Below, in pieces: positions 1 to 9,997 of a stretch of 33,735 bases of DNA (its first letter is position 1; each line of letters begins with the position of its first letter). Origin of the DNA: Rouxiella silvae (lineage in GTDB: Bacteria > Pseudomonadota > Gammaproteobacteria > Enterobacterales > Enterobacteriaceae); NCBI RefSeq assembly GCF_002093625.1, contig NZ_MRWD01000059.1:1-33735 (forward strand), written 5' to 3'. A program made the translations under genes and the position numbers. Under the pieces are notes generated by a model. The model searched no databases. It was not told the origin of the DNA and saw only the letters and a list, made by a program, of their open reading frames with translations.

Positions 1-127
1 AGTTAGTGTGCATTGTCACCTCTGAAAGCTTGCAAGGATTGCCAGCATCGCCTCTTTAGTTGATTTACAACAATGAATTAGCTAATAGCCTGTAAACAAT
101 TCTTTTCTCTCAGAATGCTTGAATATC

Positions 128-144
128 CTTAATGTTAAATTAAG
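128..144 (+). promoter_or_regulatory. PmrA (BasR) box upstream of arnB
   Basis: The sequence reads CTTAAT-GTTAA-ATTAAG. It fits the known PmrA pattern of two YTTAAK half-sites separated by 5 bp; the first half-site is perfect and the second differs at one base. As I recall, it closely resembles the site in front of Salmonella pbgP (arnB). It lies about 125 bp upstream of the arnB start. PmrA binding is an inference from this match. Confidence 0.6.
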
Positions 145-182
145 CTTAAACAACAATAATATTGCCATTGTTTATAGGGTGG

Positions 183-199
183 CGTTTACTCTACGTTAA
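183..199 (+). promoter_or_regulatory. PhoP box upstream of arnB
   Basis: CGTTTA-CTCTA-CGTTAA is a direct repeat with 11 bp from start to start. This matches the PhoP consensus (T/G)GTTTA-N5-(T/G)GTTTA in 5 of 6 and 4 of 6 positions. It sits where a -35 element would be, 12 bp upstream of the candidate -10 TACAGT at 212-217, which is the usual arrangement when PhoP contacts RNA polymerase directly. Confidence 0.5.
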
Positions 200-211
200 A
201 TAAACAGACGA

Positions 212-217
212 TACAGT
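212..217 (+). promoter_or_regulatory. Candidate -10 of the arn promoter
   Basis: TACAGT matches 4 of 6 positions of TATAAT and is correctly spaced from the PhoP-like repeat at 183-199. Transcription would start near 224, giving a leader of about 46 nt before the arnB ATG at 270. This is inferred from spacing only. Nothing else recognisable was found in 1-127. Confidence 0.35.
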
Positions 218-269
218 TTGCCCTGACCACATGCCCTTTTTGCCGTCCTTAAATTACAGGATATGCTAC

Positions 270-1409
270 ATGGATAACTTTTTACCCTTCTCCCGTCCTT
301 CAATGGGAGATGAAGAAATCAAAGCTGTTGAGCAAGTATTACGCTCTGGATGGATTACCACCGGACCGCAGACTCATCAGTTGGAGCAGGATTTTTCAGC
401 GGCATTTGGCTGTAAACACGCCATAGCGGTGAGTTCTGCGACAGGGGGTATGCATGTAACGCTGATGGCGTTGGGAATAGGCCCGGGTGATGAAGTCATT
501 ACGCCTTCTCAAACGTGGGTTTCTACCCTGAACATGATTGTACTGCTTGGCGCCGAGCCGGTAATGATCGATGTAGACCCGAACACCCTGATGGTCCGTC
601 CTGAAGACGTTGCCGCAGCCATTACCCCCAAAACCAAAGCCATTATTCCCGTGCACTATGCGGGTGCCTCGCTGGATCTCGACCCGCTTTATGCGCTGGC
701 CGAAAAACATAATATCCCGCTGATTGAAGACGCTGCCCACGCGGCAGGGACGCAGTATCGCGGTCGCTGGATTGGCGCGCAGGGCACGGCGGTATTCTCA
801 TTCCACGCCATCAAGAATATGACCTGTGCCGAAGGCGGTCTGGTTGCCACCGACGACGATGAGCTGGCGGCCAAGGTCCGTGCCTTGAAATTCCACGGTC
901 TGGCGGTTGACGCTTTTGACCGTCAGGTTCAGGGCCGACGCCCGCAGGCCGAAGTCATTGAACCAGGCTTTAAATATAATCTTTCTGATATTCACGCCGC
1001 GATTGCCGTTGTGCAGTTGAAGCGTTTACCCGAAATGAATGCCAGACGTGCAGAGTTGGCCAACCTGTATCTTGAAAAGCTACAGGGCACGCCGTTCCTG
1101 CCAATGCAGGTGCCGGCCTATCCTCATTTGCACACCTGGCATCTGTTCATGATCCGCGTGGATGAAGAACGCTGCGGTATCAGTCGTGACCAGTTGATGG
1201 AGCGTCTGAAAGAGCTTGGGATCGGCACGGGACTTCACTTCCGCGCGGCCCACACCCAAAAATACTATCGTGAACGTTACCCTGACTTGTCACTGCCAGA
1301 CAGCGAGTGGAACACTGCGCGCCTGTGCAGTTTACCTTTATTCCCTGACATGCAGGACAGTGACGTTGACCGCGTTGTTGACGCGCTTAAATCCCTGCTG
1401 GAGAAGTAA
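270..1409 (+). CDS. arnB: UDP-4-amino-4-deoxy-L-arabinose aminotransferase ArnB
   Basis: This is a PLP-dependent aminotransferase of the DegT/DnrJ/EryC1 family. It transfers an amino group from glutamate to UDP-4-keto-arabinose to make UDP-L-Ara4N in the cytosol. The product is 379 aa, as in E. coli. The pyridoxal lysine is K182 in the segment [15 protein letters not shown], and EDAAHA around residue 154 is the conserved cofactor-binding stretch. The frame stays open upstream to 231, but I chose ATG 270 because [13 protein letters not shown] aligns with the E. coli N terminus and AGGA lies 8 nt upstream. It is the first gene of a seven-gene operon and sits behind PmrA-like and PhoP-like sites. 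Identification is secure from near full-length similarity. Confidence 0.97.
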   Translation: MDNFLPFSRPSMGDEEIKAVEQVLRSGWITTGPQTHQLEQDFSAAFGCKHAIAVSSATGGMHVTLMALGIGPGDEVITPSQTWVSTLNMIVLLGAEPVMIDVDPNTLMVRPEDVAAAITPKTKAIIPVHYAGASLDLDPLYALAEKHNIPLIEDAAHAAGTQYRGRWIGAQGTAVFSFHAIKNMTCAEGGLVATDDDELAAKVRALKFHGLAVDAFDRQVQGRRPQAEVIEPGFKYNLSDIHAAIAVVQLKRLPEMNARRAELANLYLEKLQGTPFLPMQVPAYPHLHTWHLFMIRVDEERCGISRDQLMERLKELGIGTGLHFRAAHTQKYYRERYPDLSLPDSEWNTARLCSLPLFPDMQDSDVDRVVDALKSLLEK

Positions 1410-1412
1410 GTA

Positions 1413-2399
1413 GTGGCTCAGTTTGAAGTAATTAAAAAAGTTTCCGTGGTGATACCGGTATTCAATGAGGAAGACAGCCTTCCAATACTGATTTCTCGTA
1501 CCGTTGCCGCGTGCCGCAAGCTCGCACAGCCGTTTGAAATCATCCTGATTGATGACGGCAGCACTGACAATTCAGCTCAAATGCTGACTGAGTATGCTGA
1601 ACAGCCTGAAAACTGCGTCATCGCGGTATTGCTTAACCGTAACTACGGGCAGCACTCGGCCATTATGGCCGGTTTTAATCAGGTCAGCGGTGACTTGGTT
1701 ATCACTCTCGACGCTGATTTGCAGAACCCGCCGGAAGAAATACCGCGCCTGGTGCTCAAAGCGGAAGAAGGATACGACGTGGTGGGCACCGTGCGTGCCA
1801 ATCGCCGTGACACCTGGTTCCGTAAAAGTGCTTCGAAGGTCATCAATATGATGATCCAGCGCGCCACCGGTAAATCGATGGGCGACTACGGCTGCATGCT
1901 GCGTGCCTATCGTCGCCATATTATTGAGGCGATGCTGCACTGCCACGAGCGCAGTACGTTTATTCCCATTCTGGCCAATACCTTTGCGCGTAAAACGGTT
2001 GAGATCCCGGTACAGCACGCCGAGCGCGAGTTTGGTGATTCAAAATACAGCCTGATGAAGCTGGTCAATCTGATGTTTGACCTGATCACCTGTTTAACCA
2101 CCACGCCGTTGAGAATGCTCAGCGTTGTCGGCAGTTTTATTGCCCTGTTCGGCTTCGTGCTGGCGTTAGTGTTGATTCTAATGCGCGTTATTTTGGGCCC
2201 CGAATGGGCAGCAGAGGGCGTGTTCACGCTGTTTGCACTGTTATTTATGTTTATAGGTGCGCAATTTGTCGGGATGGGACTGCTGGGTGAATACATCGGT
2301 CGTATCTATAACGACGTGCGCGCGCGTCCACGCTATTTTGTTCAAAAAGTCATCGGTGCAAAGCCCGTTGATGTCGATACAGATCAGGAAAATAAATAA
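1413..2399 (+). CDS. arnC: Undecaprenyl-phosphate 4-deoxy-4-formamido-L-arabinose transferase ArnC
   Basis: This inner-membrane family 2 glycosyltransferase moves formylated Ara4N from UDP to undecaprenyl phosphate. The 328-aa product has the GT2 hallmarks VIPVFNEE near residue 13, DDGSTDN at 47-53 and a DAD motif at 100-102 within [11 protein letters not shown]. Two hydrophobic C-terminal segments (about 233-257 and 268-290) anchor it, followed by a basic tail. The start is GTG at 1413, 3 bp after the arnB stop, with GGAGAAG about 7 nt upstream. The stop overlaps the arnA start by one base (TAATG), so the two genes are probably translationally coupled. It closely matches E. coli ArnC (322 aa). 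Confidence 0.96.
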   Translation: MAQFEVIKKVSVVIPVFNEEDSLPILISRTVAACRKLAQPFEIILIDDGSTDNSAQMLTEYAEQPENCVIAVLLNRNYGQHSAIMAGFNQVSGDLVITLDADLQNPPEEIPRLVLKAEEGYDVVGTVRANRRDTWFRKSASKVINMMIQRATGKSMGDYGCMLRAYRRHIIEAMLHCHERSTFIPILANTFARKTVEIPVQHAEREFGDSKYSLMKLVNLMFDLITCLTTTPLRMLSVVGSFIALFGFVLALVLILMRVILGPEWAAEGVFTLFALLFMFIGAQFVGMGLLGEYIGRIYNDVRARPRYFVQKVIGAKPVDVDTDQENK

Positions 2400-4381
2400 T
2401 GAAAGCGATTGTTTTTGCCTACCATGATATTGGTTGCGTTGGCTTAAAAGCTCTGGTTGAAGCAGGCTATGACGTTCAGGCTGTGTTTACCCATACCGAT
2501 TCACCTGACGAAAATAACTTTTTCGCTTCGGTAGCTCGCACGGGTGCCGAACTGAATTTACCGGTTTATGCACCGGAAGATGTAAATCATCCGCTTTGGT
2601 TAAATCGCATTCGCGACCTGCAACCGGACGTTATCTTCTCCTTCTACTACCGCAATATGTTGAGCGAAGAGCTGTTGGCTCTGGCCCCGCAGGGTGGTTT
2701 TAACCTGCACGGCTCGCTGTTGCCTCATTATCGCGGTCGCGCGCCGGTTAACTGGGCGTTGGTAAACGGCGAAACTGAAACGGGCGTTACACTGCACAAA
2801 ATGGTTAAGCGCCCGGATGCCGGCGACATTGTTGGTCAGAAAGCCGTCAGTATCGACGCACAGGACACCGCATTAACGCTGCATGGTAAAGTGCGCGAAG
2901 CAGCTCAGGCGTTGCTGAAAGCACAACTTCCTTCCATGCTTGAGGGCGATTTCACCTTAACACCGCAGGACGAGTCGAAGGCCAGCTACTTCGGTCGCCG
3001 CACTGCCGCCGACGGTGAAATTCACTGGCAAAAGTCTGCTACCCAAATCAATAACCTGATCCGTGCAGTGACCGAACCTTATCCTGGCGCATTCAGCTTC
3101 CTGGGTGAGCGTAAGATGGTTATCTGGCGCGCGCGCGTGCTGGAACAGGCTCATGACAAGCAGCCAGGCACCGTGTTAAGCAGTGACCCGCTGGTGATAG
3201 CCTGTGGTGAAGGTGCACTGGAAATCGTTGCCGGTCAGAACGAATCCGGGCTTTATGTGCAGGGAACCCGTCTGGCAAGCGAAATGGGTATTATGCCAAA
3301 CGTTCGCCTCTCTCCGCGCCCTACGGCGGTAATGAAGCGCCGTACTCGCGTACTGATTTTAGGCGTTAACGGCTTTATCGGTAACCACCTCAGCGAGCGC
3401 CTGCTGCGCGATGGCAACTACGAAATTTACGGTCTGGATATCAGTTCAGATGCCATCAGCCGCTTCATGGGCAATCCTAATTTCCACTTTGTTGAAGGTG
3501 ATATCAGCATTCACTCCGAGTGGATTGAATATCACATCAAGAAATGTGACGTTGTGCTGCCGCTGGTGGCAATCGCTACGCCGATTGAATACACCCGTAA
3601 TCCACTGCGCGTGTTTGAGCTGGACTTCGAAGAGAACCTTAAGATCGTTCGCGACTGCGTTAAATACAAAAAACGCATCATCTTCCCATCCACCTCCGAA
3701 GTTTACGGTATGTGTGATGACAAAGAGTTTGATGAAGATAGCTCACGTCTGATTGTCGGTCCTATCAACAAACAGCGCTGGATCTATTCGGTTTCCAAGC
3801 AGCTGCTTGACCGCGTTATTTGGGCTTACGGCGCTAAAGAAGGCCTGCGCTTTACGCTGTTCCGTCCGTTTAACTGGATGGGGCCTCGTCTGGACAACCT
3901 CGATGCTGCACGTATCGGCAGCTCGCGCGCCATTACTCAGTTGATCCTCAATCTGGTTGAAGGTTCACCGATTAAGCTGATTGACGGCGGCGAGCAGAAA
4001 CGCTGCTTTACCGATATCAACGACGGCGTCGAAGCGTTGTTCCGCATTATCGAGAACAAAGACAGCCTGTGTGATGGACAAATCATTAACATTGGTAACC
4101 CAACCAACGAAGCCAGTATCCGTGAATTGGCTGAAATGCTGCTGAAAAGCTTTGAAGCGCATCCGCTGCGTGACCAGTTCCCGCCGTTTGCTGGTTTCAA
4201 AATGGTTGAGAGCAGTGCCTATTACGGTAAAGGATATCAGGACGTTGAGCACCGCACGCCGAGCATCAAGAACGCGCGCCGCCTGCTGAACTGGCAGCCT
4301 GAAGTCAGCATGGATAAAACGGTAGATGCAACGCTGGACTTCTTCCTGCGCACCGTAGAATCACCTGCCGAGAAAGGATAA
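2399..4381 (+). CDS. arnA: Bifunctional UDP-glucuronate decarboxylase / UDP-Ara4N formyltransferase ArnA
   Basis: This cytosolic fusion enzyme catalyses two steps of the Ara4N pathway. Residues 1 to about 305 form the N10-formyl-THF-dependent formyltransferase; catalytic N102, H104 and D140 are present in [13 protein letters not shown] and RPDAGD. Residues from about 315 form the NAD-dependent UDP-glucuronate oxidative decarboxylase, an SDR fold with GVNGFIG near 322-328, S433-E434 in STSEVYG, Y463-x3-K467 and R619. The 660-aa length and all these positions equal the E. coli enzyme. The ATG overlaps the arnC stop by 1 bp. Both domains look active. Confidence 0.98.
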   Translation: MKAIVFAYHDIGCVGLKALVEAGYDVQAVFTHTDSPDENNFFASVARTGAELNLPVYAPEDVNHPLWLNRIRDLQPDVIFSFYYRNMLSEELLALAPQGGFNLHGSLLPHYRGRAPVNWALVNGETETGVTLHKMVKRPDAGDIVGQKAVSIDAQDTALTLHGKVREAAQALLKAQLPSMLEGDFTLTPQDESKASYFGRRTAADGEIHWQKSATQINNLIRAVTEPYPGAFSFLGERKMVIWRARVLEQAHDKQPGTVLSSDPLVIACGEGALEIVAGQNESGLYVQGTRLASEMGIMPNVRLSPRPTAVMKRRTRVLILGVNGFIGNHLSERLLRDGNYEIYGLDISSDAISRFMGNPNFHFVEGDISIHSEWIEYHIKKCDVVLPLVAIATPIEYTRNPLRVFELDFEENLKIVRDCVKYKKRIIFPSTSEVYGMCDDKEFDEDSSRLIVGPINKQRWIYSVSKQLLDRVIWAYGAKEGLRFTLFRPFNWMGPRLDNLDAARIGSSRAITQLILNLVEGSPIKLIDGGEQKRCFTDINDGVEALFRIIENKDSLCDGQIINIGNPTNEASIRELAEMLLKSFEAHPLRDQFPPFAGFKMVESSAYYGKGYQDVEHRTPSIKNARRLLNWQPEVSMDKTVDATLDFFLRTVESPAEKG

Positions 4382-4394
4382 GGCTTTGACCGAA

Positions 4395-5294
4395 ATGAAA
4401 AAAGTAGGCCTGAGAATTGATGTAGATACCTGGAGCGGCACCCAAAAAGGGGTTCCTGAGTTGTTAAGGCTTCTGGATAAGCATCAAATCAAAGGCAGTT
4501 TCTTTTTCAGCGTTGGGCCTGACAACATGGGGCGCCATTTATGGCGCCTTTTGCGTCCCCGTTTTTTGTGGAAGATGTTGCGTTCGAATGCGGCGTCGCT
4601 CTACGGAATGGATATCCTGATTGCCGGCACTGCCTGGCCTGGCAAGCTGATCGCTAAAGCGTTTGCGCCATTAATGAAGCAGACTGCTGATGCCGGTCAC
4701 GAGATAGGGTTGCACGCCTGGGATCATCAAGGGTGGCAGGCCAAAGTTGAAAAATGGACGCCGGCGCAGCTCGAGCAGCAGGTTCGCAAAGGCCTCACCG
4801 CGCTGGAAAACAGTATAGGTCGTCCGGTTGACTGTTCTGCCGTAGCCGGATGGCGCGGTGACCAACGTGTTATTGATGTTAAAGAAAAATTTAACTTTCG
4901 CTATAACAGCGACTGCCGCGGTACGGCACCGTTTCTCCCGCTTTTAGCCAATGGACAGCCGGGAACTGTGCAAATACCGGTGACCTTACCCACCTATGAT
5001 GAAGTGATTGGTACGCAGGTTAAGACCGAAGGTTTTAACGATTTCATCCTCGACGCCATTGCGCGCGATGAAGGCGTGCCGGTATATACCATTCATGCCG
5101 AGGTTGAGGGCATGTCACTGTCTGCCATGTTCGATCAATTACTGACACGAGCAGGGCAGCAGGGGATCAAATTTTGTCCACTGGGTGAGTTATTGCCCGC
5201 TGACTGTAAAACGTTACCTACCGGTCGCGTAGTGCGTTCAGCGTTTCCTGGTCGGGAAGGGTGGTTAGGCTGCCAGCAGAAAGGATTAGACTGA
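4395..5294 (+). CDS. arnD: 4-deoxy-4-formamido-L-arabinose-phosphoundecaprenol deformylase ArnD
   Basis: ArnD removes the formyl group from the undecaprenyl-linked sugar, leaving Ara4N ready for transfer. It belongs to the polysaccharide-deacetylase (NodB) family. Metal-site residues are visible: D9 and D11 in LRIDVDT, and H107-x3-H111 in GLHAWDH. I chose ATG 4395 (299 aa) because [12 protein letters not shown] aligns with the E. coli and Yersinia starts. A TTG at 4386 in the same frame, about 7 nt after AAAGGA, would add three residues and cannot be excluded. The stop abuts the arnT ATG directly. It sits between arnA and arnT, the usual arn order. Confidence 0.95.
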   Translation: MKKVGLRIDVDTWSGTQKGVPELLRLLDKHQIKGSFFFSVGPDNMGRHLWRLLRPRFLWKMLRSNAASLYGMDILIAGTAWPGKLIAKAFAPLMKQTADAGHEIGLHAWDHQGWQAKVEKWTPAQLEQQVRKGLTALENSIGRPVDCSAVAGWRGDQRVIDVKEKFNFRYNSDCRGTAPFLPLLANGQPGTVQIPVTLPTYDEVIGTQVKTEGFNDFILDAIARDEGVPVYTIHAEVEGMSLSAMFDQLLTRAGQQGIKFCPLGELLPADCKTLPTGRVVRSAFPGREGWLGCQQKGLD

Positions 5295-6962
5295 ATGTCG
5301 AACAGTATTAAACGCGCTTACGGTTTTATGTTGCTGTTGTTTTTTGTGCTGATTTATTTGGTGCCTTTGGATTTACGTTCACTTTGGCAACCTGATGAAA
5401 CGCGTTATGCAGAAATCAGCCGCGAAATGCTTCAGCGGGGAGACTGGATAGTCCCCCACTTTATGGGGCTGCGTTATTTCGAAAAGCCAGTTGCGGGCTA
5501 TTGGTTCAATAATATCGGCCAGATGATTTTTGGCCATTCTAACTTCGCTGTCCGCTTTGGTTCCGTGTTCTCAACGGCAATGAGTGCACTGCTGGTGTTC
5601 TGGCTAGCGAACCTAATGTGGCGCAATCGCACTAAGGCTTACACGGCCACGCTGATTTATCTCTCCTGTGCGCTGGTTTTCGGCATAGGTACTTACAGCG
5701 TACTGGACCCCATGATCACGCTGTGGATGACGGCGGCGATGGTCAGCACCTACTTTTGTTTGCGGGTTAACTCGACAAAAGCGAAAGCGTTGAGCTGGAT
5801 AGCGTTGGGCCTGGCCTGCGGTATGGGCTTTATGACCAAAGGCTTTTTGGCACTCGCAGTGCCGGTTATTGCCGTTTTACCTATCGTCTGGCGCGAAAAA
5901 CGCTTCAAAACTCTGTTCGGCTGGGGGCCTCTGGCCATAGTAAGCGCCGTGGCAATCAGTCTGCCGTGGGTCATTGCGATTGCACAGCGCGAGCCGGATT
6001 TCTGGCGCTATTTCTTTTGGGTTGAGCATATTCAGCGCTTCGCTGAAAAAAATGCCCAGCACAGTGCGCCTTTCTGGTACTACATTCCGGTGCTCTTGCT
6101 GGGCACACTGCCGTGGCTGGCGTTAGTACCAGGCGCCTTGGCCAGCGGATGGAAGAAAAGAGTGCTGCGTCCCGAGCTATTTTTCCTGCTCAGCTGGGCG
6201 ATTATGCCGCTTATTTTCTTCAGCATTGCCAAAGGAAAATTGCCGACCTATATTCTGCCTTGCTTTGCTCCGCTCGCGCTGCTGATGGCCGACTATTTTG
6301 AACAGGTCCGTCAATCGGTTAATTCACGGGTGCTCAAGGCCAACGGCATCATCAACATCCTGTTTGGGGTGGTGGGCATTATTGTACTGCTGGTGGTATC
6401 GGGGCTGTTCCCGCTTCACGTTAAGCCAATTTACACCCGCGTAGAATTATACAAACTTCTCATCGCTTTGCTGTGTTTCGCCGTCTGGGGGCTTGCCGGA
6501 GCGTTAAGTATGACGCTGCCGCGACGCTGGTATTGGGCTGCTGCCTGTCCGCTGGTGCTTTCGCTGCTGATTGGACAAGCTATCCCACAAAAGGTGGTTG
6601 ACTCCAAACAGCCGCAGGAATTTATCCTGCAGAATATCCAGACTCTACAGCAGAGCAAATATGTGCTGAGTGACGACGTCGGCTTTGCGGCTGCGCTGGG
6701 TTGGGAGCTTGAACGCAGCGACATTCTGATGTTTGATGAAAAAGGTGAGCTGCAGTACGGGCTGAACTATCCTGATGCAAAAGGTCATTATATCAGTGGC
6801 AAAGACTTCCCTTTATGGCTGCTAAAAGCTCGGGAACAGGGTGATGTTTCGGTGGTTATCAAGCTGGATCATGATTTGCAAACCTCCGCAAATCTGCCAC
6901 CGGCCGACAATGAAATCAGCGCCGGTCGATTTAGGCTGCTGGTGTATAAAAAACTGCCATGA
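5295..6962 (+). CDS. arnT: Undecaprenyl phosphate-alpha-L-Ara4N transferase ArnT
   Basis: ArnT is the integral-membrane GT-C (PMT-like) glycosyltransferase that places Ara4N on the lipid A phosphates at the periplasmic face. This lowers the negative charge and gives polymyxin and cationic-peptide resistance. The 555-aa protein (E. coli about 550) starts with one membrane segment followed by the loop [15 protein letters not shown] at 31-45, which carries the acidic pair D34/E35. About a dozen hydrophobic segments follow, then a soluble C-terminal domain. ATG 5295 immediately follows the arnD stop, and the stop overlaps arnE (ATGA). Confidence 0.96.
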   Translation: MSNSIKRAYGFMLLLFFVLIYLVPLDLRSLWQPDETRYAEISREMLQRGDWIVPHFMGLRYFEKPVAGYWFNNIGQMIFGHSNFAVRFGSVFSTAMSALLVFWLANLMWRNRTKAYTATLIYLSCALVFGIGTYSVLDPMITLWMTAAMVSTYFCLRVNSTKAKALSWIALGLACGMGFMTKGFLALAVPVIAVLPIVWREKRFKTLFGWGPLAIVSAVAISLPWVIAIAQREPDFWRYFFWVEHIQRFAEKNAQHSAPFWYYIPVLLLGTLPWLALVPGALASGWKKRVLRPELFFLLSWAIMPLIFFSIAKGKLPTYILPCFAPLALLMADYFEQVRQSVNSRVLKANGIINILFGVVGIIVLLVVSGLFPLHVKPIYTRVELYKLLIALLCFAVWGLAGALSMTLPRRWYWAAACPLVLSLLIGQAIPQKVVDSKQPQEFILQNIQTLQQSKYVLSDDVGFAAALGWELERSDILMFDEKGELQYGLNYPDAKGHYISGKDFPLWLLKAREQGDVSVVIKLDHDLQTSANLPPADNEISAGRFRLLVYKKLP

Positions 6963-7303
6963 TCGGCTATTTGTTGGTTCTGGTCGTTAGCATCCTGACC
7001 TGTGCGGGGCAACTTTGTCAGAAAAAAGCCGCACAGGCGGGTCAGCACCAGGTCGCGGGTAACCTGGGGGCGATCCTCCGCTGGCTGATACTCGCCATTT
7101 TTCTAATGGGCTGCGGATTATTGCTGTGGCTGCGCGTTTTGCAGCTGCTGCCACTGAGCGTAGCCTACCCGATGCTGAGTCTGAATTTTGTACTCATCAC
7201 CTTTAGCGCCAACTGGTTTTTTGACGAGGCAATCGACCGCCGGCACTGGATGGGCGTTGCATTTATCATGCTAGGTATTTTGCTAATGGGGTTAAGTACG
7301 TGA
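6959..7303 (+). CDS. arnE: Undecaprenyl-phosphate-Ara4N flippase subunit ArnE
   Basis: This small four-helix membrane protein of the EamA/SMR type (114 aa; E. coli 111) forms with ArnF the flippase that moves undecaprenyl-phosphate-Ara4N across the inner membrane. Its hydrophobic stretches are about 1-20, 36-58, 61-80 and 92-112. The segment [16 protein letters not shown] is typical of the family. The start overlaps the arnT stop as ATGA, and the gene overlaps arnF at GTGA, so the last three arn genes form a coupled block. Confidence 0.93.
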   Translation: MIGYLLVLVVSILTCAGQLCQKKAAQAGQHQVAGNLGAILRWLILAIFLMGCGLLLWLRVLQLLPLSVAYPMLSLNFVLITFSANWFFDEAIDRRHWMGVAFIMLGILLMGLST

Positions 7304-7692
7304 AGGGACTTGGATGGGGTATCGCTAGCCTGCTTTTGGTGAGCGCAGCGCAGTTGCTGATGAAATGGGGCATGACCCATATGCCAATTTTTTCACTGGA
7401 TCAGTTTGTTTTTTCGCTAGTTATCAATAATCTGCTGCCCTTTTTCATCGTCTGCTGCGGTATTGCAGGCTATGCATTATCCATGGCTTGCTGGTTCTTT
7501 GCTCTGCGTCAAATGCCTCTTAACCGTGCCTACAGTCTGTTGAGCCTGAGTTATGCGCTGGTCTACCTCGGCGCAGTTTGCCTGCCTTGGTTCAACGAAA
7601 ACGTGCATTGGCTCAAGTCACTCGGTGCGCTTTTCATCCTGTTCGGCGTTTGGCTTATTCACAGTAAACCCGGCGTTCACGCAGAAAAATAA
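7300..7692 (+). CDS. arnF: Undecaprenyl-phosphate-Ara4N flippase subunit ArnF
   Basis: ArnF is the second flippase subunit (130 aa; E. coli 128) and the last arn gene. Four transmembrane segments are visible, and [19 protein letters not shown] corresponds to the conserved helix of ArnE. It starts with GTG at 7300 inside the arnE stop (GTGA), so translation probably depends on coupling. I could not find a convincing intrinsic terminator in the 106 bp before nlpC, so read-through into nlpC is possible. Confidence 0.93.
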   Translation: MKGLGWGIASLLLVSAAQLLMKWGMTHMPIFSLDQFVFSLVINNLLPFFIVCCGIAGYALSMACWFFALRQMPLNRAYSLLSLSYALVYLGAVCLPWFNENVHWLKSLGALFILFGVWLIHSKPGVHAEK

Positions 7693-7777
7693 TCCCATTC
7701 TCAGCCTTCGCCTTTGCAAATATCGCAGATAGTAGTTGGACGGCGGATAAAATAGCGCTAAATTCTTTTAATCCTTA

Positions 7778-7794
7778 GATAACGGTAAGTTATC
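7778..7794 (+). other. Stem-loop at the nlpC ribosome-binding region
   Basis: GATAAC-GGTAA-GTTATC forms a 6-bp stem with a 5-nt loop, ending 4 nt before the nlpC ATG at 7799. The only Shine-Dalgarno-like bases (GGTAAG, 7784-7789) lie in the loop and the first base of the 3' arm. This could modulate nlpC translation; that is inference. Confidence 0.45.
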
Positions 7795-7798
7795 CAAA

Positions 7799-8278
7799 AT
7801 GCATAACCGTTCAAAAATTCTATATATTTTCTTGGCATTGATGGCGCTGATCCTCAGTGGCTGTAGCAGCCATGCGCCGCCACCGAGCGGTAGAATGGCC
7901 AACTCTGCTGTCGTTGTCGCCCAATTGAACGATCAACTGAGCCAGTGGCACGGTACGCCTTATCGCTACGGTGGGTTGAGCCGAGGCGGCATTGACTGCT
8001 CAGGCTTCGTTTTCCGCACATTCCGCGATAGATTTGGCGTTATTCTTCCGCGCAGCACCGCGGCGCAAACCGAGGTTGGCACTAAGATTTCGCGTAAAGA
8101 GCTGCTTCCTGGCGATCTGGTGTTCTTTAAAACCGGTGCAGGTGAAAACGGTCTCCACGTGGGCATCTATGATTCTGGAAATGAATTCATTCACGCCTCA
8201 ACCAGTCGAGGCGTGGTGCGATCTTCGCTGGATAACGTTTATTGGCGCAAGGTCTACTGGCAGGCACGCCGAATTTAA
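7799..8278 (+). CDS. nlpC: NlpC/P60 family lipoprotein, probable peptidoglycan DD/LD-type endopeptidase
   Basis: This is a lipoprotein with an NlpC/P60 cysteine peptidase domain, expected to cleave peptidoglycan peptides in the periplasm. It has a signal sequence with lipobox LSGC (lipidated C22). The catalytic cysteine is C67 in GGIDCSGF, H120 lies in GLHVGIY, and a second histidine is H132 in FIHAST. The 159-aa product matches E. coli NlpC (154 aa) along its whole length, including the C-terminal QARRI. It is followed 17 bp later by lplA. The start at ATG 7799 is fixed by the signal peptide. Confidence 0.94.
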   Translation: MHNRSKILYIFLALMALILSGCSSHAPPPSGRMANSAVVVAQLNDQLSQWHGTPYRYGGLSRGGIDCSGFVFRTFRDRFGVILPRSTAAQTEVGTKISRKELLPGDLVFFKTGAGENGLHVGIYDSGNEFIHASTSRGVVRSSLDNVYWRKVYWQARRI

Positions 8279-8295
8279 CTTCAGGACGAACATTT

Positions 8296-9309
8296 ATGAC
8301 CGCTTTACGTCTTCTGCTTTCCGACTCTTACGATCCGTGGTTTAACTTGGCGGTTGAAGATTGCATCTTTCGCCAAATGACCACTCAGCGCGTGTTGTTC
8401 CTGTGGCGAAATGCCGAAACCGTCGTCATCGGCCAAGGGCAAAATCCTTGGAAAGAGTGCAACACTGCTCGCATGGAGCAGGACGGAATTCGACTGGCGC
8501 GACGCAGCAGTGGCGGCGGGGCGGTATTTCACGATTTAGGTAATACCTGTTTCACCTTTATGGCCGGTAAACCCGAATACGATAAAAGCGTCTCGACGCA
8601 GATAATCCTTAATGCGTTGTCGAGCCTGGGTATTCACGCCAGCGCATCGGGACGTAATGATCTTGTGGCGCTAACCGGCGAGGGGGAGAGAAAAATCTCC
8701 GGTTCAGCTTATCGCGAAACGTTGAACAGTGGTTTTCACCACGGCACTCTCCTGTTGCATGCCGATCTCAGTCGATTGGCCAACTATCTCAATCCTGATC
8801 CTAAGAAACTGCAGGCCAAGGGCATCACATCGGTCCGCGCTCGGGTGGCTAATCTAAGCGAGTTTGTAAAAGACATCGACCATCAGCAGGTAAGCGAAGC
8901 CATTACCGAAGCTTTTTTTGACTGGTACGGTGCACGGGTAGAACCAGAAATTATCTCTCCTGACGTTTTCCCCGACCTACCGGGATTTGCTGAACAGTTT
9001 GAGAAACAGAGCAGTTGGCAGTGGAACTTCGGTAAAGCCCCCGCGTTTAGCCACGAACTTAATGAGCGGTTTTCCTGGGGTGGGGTCGATATTCATTTTG
9101 ACGTTGAAAAAGGGCGCATCAGCCGCGCACAGCTGTTTACCGACAGCCTGAATCCCGAACCGCTTAATCATTTCGCCGATCGGCTGGTTGGCCAAAAGTA
9201 CCACGCTGACGACGTTATCGTTGCCTGTCAGGCCTCGTGTGCTCAGTTCCCTGATTTTCGTGATGAGTTAGAACAGTTTCAACACTGGATGGTGGGTTGC
9301 ATCAAATAA
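8296..9309 (+). CDS. lplA: Lipoate-protein ligase A
   Basis: LplA activates free lipoate with ATP and attaches it to the lysine of E2 and H proteins (pyruvate and 2-oxoglutarate dehydrogenases, glycine cleavage). The 337-aa product matches E. coli LplA (338 aa). The lipoyl-AMP binding motif [12 protein letters not shown] is at 69-80, and the catalytic lysine is K133 in [11 protein letters not shown]. The C-terminal accessory domain with [14 protein letters not shown] is complete. The frame is open from 8242, but ATG 8296 is preferred: AGGA lies 9 nt upstream and [17 protein letters not shown] aligns with E. coli. It may be cotranscribed with nlpC. Confidence 0.95.
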   Translation: MTALRLLLSDSYDPWFNLAVEDCIFRQMTTQRVLFLWRNAETVVIGQGQNPWKECNTARMEQDGIRLARRSSGGGAVFHDLGNTCFTFMAGKPEYDKSVSTQIILNALSSLGIHASASGRNDLVALTGEGERKISGSAYRETLNSGFHHGTLLLHADLSRLANYLNPDPKKLQAKGITSVRARVANLSEFVKDIDHQQVSEAITEAFFDWYGARVEPEIISPDVFPDLPGFAEQFEKQSSWQWNFGKAPAFSHELNERFSWGGVDIHFDVEKGRISRAQLFTDSLNPEPLNHFADRLVGQKYHADDVIVACQASCAQFPDFRDELEQFQHWMVGCIK

Positions 9310-9315
9310 CAACAG

Positions 9316-9338
9316 CAGGGCGATTTTATCTCGCCCTG
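9316..9338 (+). terminator. Stem-loop after lplA, possibly bidirectional
   Basis: CAGGGCGA and TCGCCCTG form a perfect 8-bp GC-rich stem with a 7-nt loop, 7 bp after the lplA stop and between lplA and the convergent GNAT gene. There is no strong T tract on the plus side, and a T-rich stretch (TTGTTATTTG) on the minus side. It probably ends transcription from one or both directions. Confidence 0.5.
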
Positions 9339-9349
9339 ACACGTTCTGT

Positions 9350-9790
9350 TTAAAATTGGTCTTTTTCAAGACGTATGTCACCTTCACCTATTTCCGTCTC
9401 ATTTTTCCAGCCTCTACGCCGATAAAACTCTGCTGCACGCGTTGATTTACCTGTTTCCAGCCAAAGGGTGGAATGCTTAATAAAAAGGGCATCCTCAGCT
9501 GCCTGAACAAGCTTTTTTCCAATCCCTAAACCTTCATAAGCGGGAAGTACGAAGGCCGCAAAGAGACACCCGTCTTCTGGAATAATCATTGAGAATCCCA
9601 AAACGCGTTCTTCTTGCACTGCAACCCAGGCACATGGCGAGGACTCAATCATCTCTTTTATTGAGCTTAGAGTAATGCCCATAGCGTCGAGTTCCTGATA
9701 AGTCGTCGTATTTTCATTTACCGAGGTGCGAACGTGAAACAGTTCTTGAACGTCTGATGGCTTAGCTTCTCTTATGAATACGTCCTTCAT
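9350..9790 (-). CDS. GNAT family N-acetyltransferase
   Basis: This 146-aa protein has a single GNAT acetyltransferase domain. The acetyl-CoA pyrophosphate loop (motif A) is visible as PAYEGLGIGKKLVQAAE around 81-97. It is preceded by the beta-4 strand CLFAAFVL, and the C-terminal AAEFYRRRGW motif is typical of the fold. It would transfer acetyl from acetyl-CoA to an amine; the substrate cannot be read from the sequence. AAGGAG lies 8 nt upstream of the ATG. It is convergent with lplA and divergent from the EIIA gene, so it is probably a single-gene unit. Confidence 0.85.
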   Translation of the reverse strand: MKDVFIREAKPSDVQELFHVRTSVNENTTTYQELDAMGITLSSIKEMIESSPCAWVAVQEERVLGFSMIIPEDGCLFAAFVLPAYEGLGIGKKLVQAAEDALFIKHSTLWLETGKSTRAAEFYRRRGWKNETEIGEGDIRLEKDQF

Positions 9791-9959
9791 GGGCTTTACT
9801 CCTTTTTATTGAGAACATCAGAATTTTGATAGGGGGATATTATGAAATCAATAGTACATCGTTTTAAATGATGTTTTAAGCACATTCACTGGATAGCGAA
9901 CAGTACATAATTAAACTTTAGAATTCACTTTAATTATATTAATTTATTTTCGGATGTTA

Positions 9960-9973
9960 TAAGATATTTAATA
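9960..9973 (+). promoter_or_regulatory. Possible operator upstream of the EIIA gene
   Basis: TAAGATATTTAATA matches 10 of 14 bases of the palindrome TAAGATTTATCTTA at 16471-16484, and lies a similar distance (about 25 bp) before a start codon. It may be a second binding site for the GntR regulator. The region is AT-rich, so a chance match is possible. Confidence 0.25.
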
Positions 9974-9997
9974 GTATTAACACAAGGAGAATTAATC

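Noticed and set aside
169-188. TGTTTA and a second GTTTA as a PhoP box
   Set aside because: The half-sites are 14 bp apart, not 11. The pair at 183-199 has the correct spacing.
231-269. Longer N terminus for arnB from ATG 231
   Set aside because: The extra 13 residues do not align with other ArnB proteins, and ATG 270 has a ribosome-binding site at the right distance.
3411-3944. Open frames on the plus strand inside arnA
   Set aside because: They lie in another frame of a complete, conserved enzyme and have no recognisable similarity.
8242-8295. Longer N terminus for lplA starting inside nlpC
   Set aside because: It would overlap nlpC by 37 bp and add 18 residues not found in LplA; ATG 8296 has AGGA upstream.
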